From Bacillota bacterium (GTDB lineage: Bacteria; Bacillota; Desulfotomaculia; Desulfotomaculales; JAJYZD01): a stretch of 19,129 nucleotides of DNA. The stretch lies in contig JAJYZD010000039.1 in the NCBI GenBank assembly GCA_021800315.1, positions 1 to 19,129 on the forward strand. Direction: 5' to 3'. Every line of letters starts with the position of its first letter. The first letter of the stretch is position 1. Positions 14,037-19,129 of this stretch are shown here, piece after piece. A model generated the notes under the pieces. The model did not search any database. It saw only the letters and a list, made by a program, of their open reading frames with translations, and was not told the DNA's origin. Both the position numbers and the translations under genes were made by a program.

Positions 14037-15395
14037 TCAGAGGGTCACCTGCCCGCCGCCGGGGGCGGGAGCGACCCGCAGTATCCGCTCTTCCTTCCCG
14101 TTTTGGGCGTTGATGTACACCAGGTAGCTATCCCCGTCCTGCCGCCCGCTGAATTCGTAGGCATACAACTCCCCGCCCCGGTCGTCGGGAATCAGGACCA
14201 GTGCGCCCGGGCCGGCCGCCAGGCCCGCTTTAACCAGGCGCCCGGCCTGGGCGGCGTTCAGCACCACCTTGTTGGCGGGTCTCAACCGGCTGTTCGCCAG
14301 GTAGTCCCTTCCCTCGTAGCCGACCACCTGCCCGTTGTCCAGCGCCACGGAGACCTTGACCTGGCGGGCGTAGTCCGTTACCCCGCCTTCCACCCGGGCC
14401 AGGCTGAAAATGGCGACGTTGCCGGCCAGCCGATGGAAAGTGGACACAAAGGTCCCCATTCCCCGCTCGCCCAGGAAGGAAAGGGCCTTGTCCCGGGCTC
14501 TGGCCACGATCCAACCGCCCCGGCTGACCGCCCGAGGATCCAGATACCAGACCACCTTTCCCCCGTTGGCTGCGATGTCCATGGTAGTTGGCGCGTCAGC
14601 CCGGCTGTTGACAGGAGACACCTGCACCCGGTAGGCCGGCAGGTCGCCCTTGACCGACCCGGTGTATCTGCCCTGGTAACGGACTCCCGGAACCCGGTCC
14701 AGAAAATTCACGGCGATGGTGCCGAGTTGGTTCATGGCGGTAGGGGGTCCCGGCAGGGTGATCCTGCCCCGCACGACATTCTCCGCAAACGGTCCGTCGT
14801 AGACCGGACCGGGATATTTCTCCATCCGGGTATTAATGCCCGAAAGATCCGAGGCGGCCGGGCCCCGCCCGCCTACCCTGCCTTTCGCCCCGGCCGGGGC
14901 GTCGGCCAGGTAGAGCCTGCCGGAGCCGCTCTGGCCTTCCGCGGCGCGCAACTGCTGATTGAGCTGACCCGACTGCCTGTACAGGTCCGCCAGGGTGTTC
15001 CGCTGACCCTGGTCAAGCACCTGCCCGCCCGCCGTGCGCCTCACCATGCCGCCCGCGAAGTCGCCCACCTGGGTGAGGAACTTGGCCGCCCGGGGCTCCA
15101 CCGTAGCCGGAACGGGCATCTGGGTCAGGTTTTCCTGGGCCGCGAAGGCCTGTGCCCTCACCTGGCTGAACAGGTCGGCCAACTGGACCTTGTCCCCCGC
15201 CACCATGGCCTTGCCCAGCAGCACATGCGCGTTTTGGATGTTGTCCAGCGCGGCATAGAAGGACCGCTGGTACTGCCCGGTAAGCGCCGCCTCCACCGAA
15301 CCCCGGGAGGCGGCCTGGGATTGCCCCCACCAACCGAGTACCACGAATGCCGCCAGGGCCAGGCCACCCAAAACCATCCACTTGCGTCTATCCAT
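14037..15395 (-). CDS. ypeB: Germination protein YpeB
   Basis: YpeB is needed for the cortex-lytic enzyme SleB to be made, localised or kept stable in the spore. The 452-residue protein has an N-terminal membrane anchor (about residues 8-25), a long helical region (about 30-200), and C-terminal PepSY-like repeats (about 250-445) with conserved GGKVVWYLDPRA and YLVYINAQNGKEERI. The ATG at 15395 has a strong AGGAGGAG site. It begins 16 bases after the sleB stop, the usual sleB-ypeB operon. The middle has a Gly/Pro-rich low-complexity stretch near residues 165-185. Expression should be forespore specific by analogy, though I could not identify a sigma-G promoter. Confidence 0.93.
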   Translation of the reverse strand: MDRRKWMVLGGLALAAFVVLGWWGQSQAASRGSVEAALTGQYQRSFYAALDNIQNAHVLLGKAMVAGDKVQLADLFSQVRAQAFAAQENLTQMPVPATVEPRAAKFLTQVGDFAGGMVRRTAGGQVLDQGQRNTLADLYRQSGQLNQQLRAAEGQSGSGRLYLADAPAGAKGRVGGRGPAASDLSGINTRMEKYPGPVYDGPFAENVVRGRITLPGPPTAMNQLGTIAVNFLDRVPGVRYQGRYTGSVKGDLPAYRVQVSPVNSRADAPTTMDIAANGGKVVWYLDPRAVSRGGWIVARARDKALSFLGERGMGTFVSTFHRLAGNVAIFSLARVEGGVTDYARQVKVSVALDNGQVVGYEGRDYLANSRLRPANKVVLNAAQAGRLVKAGLAAGPGALVLIPDDRGGELYAYEFSGRQDGDSYLVYINAQNGKEERILRVAPAPGGGQVTL

Positions 15396-15410
15396 TATTA
15401 ACTCCTCCTG

Positions 15411-16124
15411 TCAGCGGGCGAAAACCTGCTGGCCGATCTGGGTGATGATCGTACGCGTCCAGATCCAGGGACTGACCATTTTGGCCGGATTCCAGAAATA
15501 TATGGCGCCGCCCACCGGATCCCATCCCGACAGGGCGGCTATGGCCGCCTGAACGTCGCTCGGGGTCGGAGGATTGTTGAAGACGCCGTTGGTCACCGAC
15601 TCGAAGGCATAGGGCTGGTAGATGATGCCCGCGATGGTGCGGGGAAACTTCGCGTCGCGCAAGCGGTTCATCACCACCGCCCCCACGCCCACCTTGCCGT
15701 CGAAGGGCTGGTTCCCGGCCTCGCCGCCAATCAGGTGGGCCAGCAGGTTGACGTTGCTCTGGTCGGAAACGTTGGCGGCGGCCGCCGGAGCCGCCGCGGG
15801 TGCCGCCGCCCCGGGTATGGCCAGCGCCAGGTTCTGCCAGGTGTCGGTACCCACTATCCCGTCCGGAATCAACCCGTTGTTGAGCTGAAAATCGACCACC
15901 GCGTGCGAAGTCAGGTTGCCGAAGGAACCGTCCACCGGGCCCTTGTAGTAGCCCCAGTTATACAACCGCTGCTGCAGGGCGTAAACCCAGTCACCCTGGG
16001 TACCCCAGTAGAGGGTGGGTTGGGCGCGCACCGCCGTCGCCCCGGCCGCCAGGCCCGCCACCAGGGTAAGGTAGAGCCAGGGTCTTGCCAACCATTTTTT
16101 CCACCGGAATGCCCTTGCCATCAT
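15411..16124 (-). CDS. sleB: Spore cortex-lytic enzyme SleB
   Basis: SleB is a lytic transglycosylase that cleaves muramic-delta-lactam cortex peptidoglycan during germination. The 237-residue protein has a signal peptide (about 1-34, cleavage after VRA), a peptidoglycan-binding domain of PG_binding_1 type (about 40-102, with GDWVYALQQRLYNWGYY), an Ala/Pro linker (104-118) and the Hydrolase_2 catalytic domain (about 125-237). Glu135 in HLIGGEAGNQP fits the catalytic glutamate; VGVGAVVMNRL and AIYFWNPAK are family motifs. Tandem ATG codons at 16124 and 16121 follow GGTGGAGG; the second has the better spacing. It is the first gene of the sleB-ypeB pair, downstream of a terminator. The gap 16125-16187 has no promoter I would call with confidence. 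Confidence 0.95.
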   Translation of the reverse strand: MMARAFRWKKWLARPWLYLTLVAGLAAGATAVRAQPTLYWGTQGDWVYALQQRLYNWGYYKGPVDGSFGNLTSHAVVDFQLNNGLIPDGIVGTDTWQNLALAIPGAAAPAAAPAAAANVSDQSNVNLLAHLIGGEAGNQPFDGKVGVGAVVMNRLRDAKFPRTIAGIIYQPYAFESVTNGVFNNPPTPSDVQAAIAALSGWDPVGGAIYFWNPAKMVSPWIWTRTIITQIGQQVFAR

Positions 16125-16187
16125 CCATCCTCCACCTCTGATCCGTCTCTAAAGTATTGTGCGTGAAAAGACGGCCATTATGTGGGG

Positions 16188-16224
16188 AAACAACGAAGCC
16201 CCGCCAGGTAATACCTGGCGGGGC
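16188..16224 (-). terminator. Intrinsic terminator after the CobB/CbiA-type gene
   Basis: A perfect 12-bp stem (GCCCCGCCAGGT / ACCTGGCGGGGC) with a 3-base loop at 16198-16224, followed on the minus strand by the T-rich TTCGTTGTTT. It isolates the amidotransferase gene from sleB. Being palindromic, the stem itself would form on either strand. Confidence 0.88.
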
Positions 16225-16260
16225 AGGGCCCATTATCCACGGTTGTTTCTTCCGGCCGGC

Positions 16261-17658
16261 CTATAGCCGCGCGCGCGCGGCGGTCACCAGGGCCGGAGCC
16301 CAGTCCCTCACCCCCAGGGCATGAATATGGGTATAGGAAGCCAGAACGTTCTTGTAGACCAGGCCGTCCACCCCTCCTCCCAGCCCGGTGCCCCGCGTAA
16401 CCTGAAGGCAGGTTTTGACCCGTCGGCGGTCCAGGTTGACTACCCGGGAATGGTGGAACTCGTGGCCCCTGAGTAGCGAACCGGTGCGAAAAAACGGGTT
16501 CGCGCCGGTGACAAGGGCCTCCACGTAGCCGTGCCCCTGCGGACCCTCCAGCATCTCGACATCGAACGGCAGGGCACCGCACATGCGGTACGTCGTACCC
16601 CGCCAGGTTATACCGCGCCCCAGGTACATGAGACCACCGCACTCCGCGTACACCGGCAGGCCGTCCTCCACCCCGGCCCGCACCGCCGAGAGCAGGCCGG
16701 GGTTGGCCGCAAGCTCCGCGCCCATCACCTCCGGGAATCCCCCACCCAGGTACAGGGCGTCCACATCCGGCAGCCCCGGATCCTGGAGCGCGTCCACGGC
16801 TACCAGGTCCGCCCCGATCGCTGCCAGGGCCGCCAGGTTCTCGGGGTAATAAAAGGAAAACGCCCGGTCCCGGAAGACACCGATGCGGGGACGGCGCCGG
16901 GGCGCCGCGAACAGGCCCGGAGACCCGCCCGCGTCCGGCACGGCGCGCGGTTCCCCCGGCGGGGCCTGGCTGGCCAAAGCGAAGATCGCGTCCAGGTCGA
17001 GAAAACCGCCGATTGACTCCAGCGCCGCCGCCACCCGGCCGGCCAGTTCCCCGTTCTCGGCGGCCGGAACCAGCCCGAGGTGCCGGTCCGGTATGTCGTA
17101 CCCCTGCCCTTTGGGCAGGGCGCCCAGCACCGGCAGACCGCAGTACTCCTCCACCGACCGGCGCAGCATGTCCTCGTGCCGGCAGCGGGCCACGCGGTTG
17201 AGGATAACCCCGCCGATTTTCACCTCCGGATCAAAACCCTGGAAGCCGGACACCAGGGCCGCCACGCTCCTGGTCATGCGGGTGGTGTCCACCACCAGCA
17301 CAACCGGACAGCGCAAACCCTTGGCAATTTCCGCCGTGGAGCCGGTCCCGGCCAGGTCCAGGCCGTCGTACAGCCCCATGGCCCCTTCCACGACGGCGAT
17401 GTCGGCTCCGGCAGCGGCCATAGCGAAGGATTCCCGGACCCCCTCCATACCCATCATGTAGACGTCCAGGTTGCGGCAGGGCCGGCCGGCGGCCAGGGAG
17501 AGCCACCCCGGATCAATGTAGTCGGGACCCTTTTTGAACGGCTGCACCGCGAGGCCCCTCGTCACCAGGGCAGCCACCAGACCCAGCGTCACGGTAGTCT
17601 TGCCGGAGCGCCCGTGCGGCGCCGCCACCACCACTCTCGGACAAGGCTCCACCCTCAT
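16261..17658 (-). CDS. CobB/CbiA-family a,c-diamide synthase; possible DsrN (siroheme amidase)
   Basis: An ATP- and glutamine-dependent amidotransferase of the cobyrinate a,c-diamide synthase family, 465 residues from the ATG at 17658. It has an N-terminal P-loop VVVAAPHGRSGKTT (9-22), KGPDYIDP (43-50), EGAMGLYDG (91-99), and a C-terminal amidotransferase domain with nucleophile Cys340 (YAECGGLMYLG) and the EFHHS histidines (400-404). The family amidates cobyrinic acid in B12 synthesis; a related member, DsrN, amidates siroheme for dissimilatory sulfite reductase. Position beside dsrC and dsrK favours DsrN, but no other B12 or dsrAB gene is in view to decide. An upstream in-frame GTG (17748) lies inside the dsrC terminator stem, so I rejected it. 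The ribosome binding site (GGGGGG) is weak. Confidence 0.88.
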   Translation of the reverse strand: MRVEPCPRVVVAAPHGRSGKTTVTLGLVAALVTRGLAVQPFKKGPDYIDPGWLSLAAGRPCRNLDVYMMGMEGVRESFAMAAAGADIAVVEGAMGLYDGLDLAGTGSTAEIAKGLRCPVVLVVDTTRMTRSVAALVSGFQGFDPEVKIGGVILNRVARCRHEDMLRRSVEEYCGLPVLGALPKGQGYDIPDRHLGLVPAAENGELAGRVAAALESIGGFLDLDAIFALASQAPPGEPRAVPDAGGSPGLFAAPRRRPRIGVFRDRAFSFYYPENLAALAAIGADLVAVDALQDPGLPDVDALYLGGGFPEVMGAELAANPGLLSAVRAGVEDGLPVYAECGGLMYLGRGITWRGTTYRMCGALPFDVEMLEGPQGHGYVEALVTGANPFFRTGSLLRGHEFHHSRVVNLDRRRVKTCLQVTRGTGLGGGVDGLVYKNVLASYTHIHALGVRDWAPALVTAARARL

Positions 17659-17733
17659 GCCCCCCGCTATGCCCCGGCGTTGCACCGGCGCTACTTCAAT
17701 CCGCCCGGAGCCTCCGTTTCGCCAACGAAGGTG

Positions 17734-17780
17734 AAAAACCAAGGGCACAGCCGCCCTGGTAGACCCCAGGCGCCGTGCCC
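17734..17780 (-). terminator. Intrinsic terminator of dsrC
   Basis: A long imperfect stem (GGGCAC / GTGCCC at its base, then GC, GCC and TGG pairs with single-base bulges) at 17743-17780, followed on the minus strand by TTGGTTTTT. It lies 23 bases past the dsrC stop. Confidence 0.85.
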
Positions 17781-17802
17781 GATCCTAACCTCGAGAAACT
17801 TT

Positions 17803-18123
17803 TTATACGCAACCGGTCGGCTTCGGCAGGCCGGCCAGCTTGCAGGCGCCTTTGGCGGGACCGCTGGGAAACAGTTCGTAAATGGTCTTCAGGTTGCAGC
17901 CGGTCTCTTTGCAGAGCTTGCGCACCATCGGAGCGATCTGGAACTGCTTGTAATAGTCGCGTACGTACCGGATGACTTTCCAGTGCTCCTCGGTGAGTTC
18001 ACCGGTAATTCCTTCGCCGGCCGCAAAATACTTGGCGATATCCTCGGTCCACATGTCCGGATCCACCATGAAACCGTCTTCATCCAACTCGACTTCCCGA
18101 CCGTTAACCTCGATCGTGGCCAT
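17803..18123 (-). CDS. dsrC: Sulfur-carrier protein DsrC (sulfite reductase partner)
   Basis: DsrC is the small protein that takes sulfur from sulfite reductase DsrAB as a trisulfide and passes it to the membrane complex DsrMKJOP (DsrMK in many Gram-positive species). The 106-residue protein has the DsrC/TusE fold signatures EVELDEDGFM (10-19), W25, LTEEHWKVIRYVRDYY (43-58), and the C-terminal arm GACKLAGLPKPTGCV. Both redox cysteines are present: Cys94 and the penultimate Cys105, eleven residues apart, which marks true DsrC rather than TusE (one Cys only). Two further Cys are at 71 and 76. The ATG at 18123 has AGGAGGGG upstream; the longer reading to 18189 would run through the leader hairpin. 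It has its own promoter and terminator. Confidence 0.96.
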   Translation of the reverse strand: MATIEVNGREVELDEDGFMVDPDMWTEDIAKYFAAGEGITGELTEEHWKVIRYVRDYYKQFQIAPMVRKLCKETGCNLKTIYELFPSGPAKGACKLAGLPKPTGCV

Positions 18124-18187
18124 GCAAAAACCCCTCCTGATAATAGAATGAAATTGGACTTCCCCCAGCGGCCCGAAGGCCACGTCC

Positions 18188-18229
18188 ATCCGTCGGGGCC
18201 TGTCTCATGTTTAATGACCCCGGGCGGAT
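18188..18229 (-). promoter_or_regulatory. Stem-loop in the dsrC 5' leader
   Basis: On the minus strand ATCCG / CGGAT and CGGGGTC / GGCCCCG stack into a 12-bp stem with a small internal loop (CC against A) and a 15-base terminal loop. It sits about 65 bases before the dsrC ATG. It is not followed by a T-run. A role in mRNA stability or regulation is inferred. Confidence 0.5.
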
Positions 18230-18248
18230 CAACCACCCCCCATCCACT

Positions 18249-18277
18249 ACCATACCATTAACCATAAGGACCGTCAA
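18249..18277 (-). promoter_or_regulatory. Sigma-A promoter of dsrC
   Basis: On the minus strand -35 TTGACG (18272-18277) and -10 TATGGT (18249-18254) at 17 bases, just past the dsrK stop codon. It would start a transcript about 120 bases before dsrC, separate from dsrMK read-through. Confidence 0.75.
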
Positions 18278-18280
18278 TGC

Positions 18281-19129
18281 TTACTTCCACACCAGGGCCC
18301 GGCCGACCAGGTCGATGAGACCGTTGACGTGTACCCCCAACTCGTGTTCCTCAACCATAGGATAGAGCTGCGCCTTGCAGATGGAACACGGGGCGCACAG
18401 GATTCCGTCTCCGTTGTCGCCGACATGGGTGGCCCGCACCTGTTCGGCTTTTTTCTGCGAAAACTTGATCCGCAGATCGTACATCACCGGATCGTCGAAG
18501 AGGATGGCCGACCCCCCGCCGCAGCAGAAGTTGAACTGGCGGTTCGGCGTCATCTCCCGGAAATCGGTGACCACGTGCTTGATCACAAAACGCAGGTTGT
18601 CGATCAGGCCGCAGGCCCGGCCGTAATTACAGGGATCGTGCAGGGTGACCGGCTCTTGGTTCCGCGCCGGATCCAAAACCAGCTTACCCTGGCGGATGCA
18701 TTCCGCCACCTCGTCGTGCAGGTGGGTCACCGGTACCCGCAGCGGCCGGTCCAGGACGCTGTCCATATACATCTTGTAAGTGCGCCAGCCATGGCCGCAC
18801 TCGCCCCAGACCACTTTCTTGATGCCCAGGCTCACCACCGCGTCCACCAACCGGCGCATGTTGTCCCGCATCACGGCCTCCTGGTCAAACAACAGGCCGA
18901 AGTTGCCGGCCTCCAGGATGGAGCTGGCGATGGTCCACTTGGCGCCGATGTAATGGAAGAACATGCCGGCGCCCTTGATGGTGTACTCGTTGAGGGACAG
19001 GTCGGCCGACGAGGGCACGTACAGGATGTCGGCCGGTTCGTCCACCGGGAAACGAATCGTGGCGCCGAACTCGTCCTGGACGTCGTCGGCGAGGAACTCC
19101 AGCGTATCCACGGTACCCGCCTTGGGGAA
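18281..19129 (-). CDS. dsrK: DsrK, HdrD-like subunit of the DsrMK membrane complex (C-terminal half; runs off the window)
   Basis: The final 282 codons of an HdrD/DsrK-type iron-sulfur protein, open at the right edge (full DsrK is roughly 540 residues). Its catalytic cysteine-rich CCG domains are visible: ECGHGWRTYKMYMD, then HDPCNYGRACG, FNFCCGGGSAIL and CAPCSICKAQL, the C...CCG...CxxC arrangement that holds the non-cubane cluster in heterodisulfide reductases. DsrK takes electrons from DsrM and is thought to reduce the DsrC trisulfide or disulfide. The stop at 18281 is immediately followed by the dsrC promoter. Its N-terminal ferredoxin-like clusters and dsrM should lie to the right. Another HdrD-like protein is the alternative, but the dsrC neighbour makes DsrK likely. 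Confidence 0.9.
   Translation of the reverse strand, partial: FPKAGTVDTLEFLADDVQDEFGATIRFPVDEPADILYVPSSADLSLNEYTIKGAGMFFHYIGAKWTIASSILEAGNFGLLFDQEAVMRDNMRRLVDAVVSLGIKKVVWGECGHGWRTYKMYMDSVLDRPLRVPVTHLHDEVAECIRQGKLVLDPARNQEPVTLHDPCNYGRACGLIDNLRFVIKHVVTDFREMTPNRQFNFCCGGGSAILFDDPVMYDLRIKFSQKKAEQVRATHVGDNGDGILCAPCSICKAQLYPMVEEHELGVHVNGLIDLVGRALVWK

Noticed and set aside
14103..15401. A 432-codon plus-strand frame opposite ypeB
   Set aside because: Shadow of ypeB, which has family motifs and a strong ribosome binding site.
16125..16187. Sigma-G promoter for sleB-ypeB
   Set aside because: Expected from biology, but only partial -10-like matches (CATAAT, CAATACT) are present and no -35 of the right form sits at the right distance.
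17659..17733. Cobalamin riboswitch ahead of the CobB/CbiA-type gene
   Set aside because: The gap is only about 75 bases, too short, and the conserved B12-box sequence is not present.
17659..17748. A 30-residue N-terminal extension of the CobB/CbiA-type protein from a GTG at 17748
   Set aside because: The GTG is inside the 3' arm of the dsrC terminator and the extra residues do not resemble the family N-terminus, which starts just before the P-loop.
18124..18189. A 22-residue N-terminal extension of DsrC
   Set aside because: MATIEVNG at 18123 has an excellent ribosome binding site and gives the normal DsrC length; the extension reads through the leader stem-loop.
17080..18261. A 393-codon plus-strand frame crossing the amidotransferase, the dsrC terminator and dsrC
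   Set aside because: It runs through an intrinsic terminator and two well-supported minus-strand genes; no family motif.

Overview
The window is high-GC DNA in which every supported gene lies on the minus strand. It comes from an endospore-forming, Gram-positive sulfate (or sulfite) reducer of the Desulfotomaculum / Desulforudis / Pelotomaculum / Ammonifex kind (Peptococcaceae and relatives). The evidence is one sporulation regulator of Spo0F type, a sleB-ypeB spore-germination pair, and a dsrC gene with the C-terminal half of dsrK. Many genes start with TTG or GTG behind strong Shine-Dalgarno sites. Assignment to a named species is not possible from the sequence alone.

Layout, in the direction of transcription (right to left). 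(1) 19129-16261: dsrK (partial), dsrC with its own promoter, leader stem-loop and terminator, then a CobB/CbiA-type amidotransferase that may be DsrN, closed by a perfect 12-bp terminator hairpin. (2) 16124-14037: sleB-ypeB, the cortex-lytic enzyme and its partner. (3) 13940-10216: a sigma-A promoter and a T-box riboswitch, followed by an Lrp/AsnC regulator, an aminotransferase (AlaR-AlaT-like) and argS. (4) 10195-8362: pyrG with its own strong promoter and a structured leader. (5) 8291-6177: sppA, a spo0F-like response regulator with a good sigma-H promoter, and a transaldolase. (6) 5858-4575: rho. (7) 4574-1923: a parS-like palindrome, an orphan radical SAM protein, and an AT-richer Fic-family gene that looks acquired. 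(8) 1789-1: rpmE (zinc type), yqhQ (DUF1385) and the start of prfA.

The backbone prfA - yqhQ-type - rpmE - rho - transaldolase - spo0F - pyrG - argS resembles the region to the left of the origin in Bacillus subtilis. With the parS-like site and the uniform strand, this suggests an origin-proximal segment replicated from right to left in these coordinates. That is inference.

The least explained items are the radical SAM protein, the Fic protein whose catalytic histidine position is asparagine, the parS-like site overlapping a promoter, the T-box with an unusual specifier region, and several structured leaders (dsrC, pyrG, sppA). No tRNA, rRNA, CRISPR array, transposase or integrase was seen. 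I did not find a clearly new multi-gene system here.
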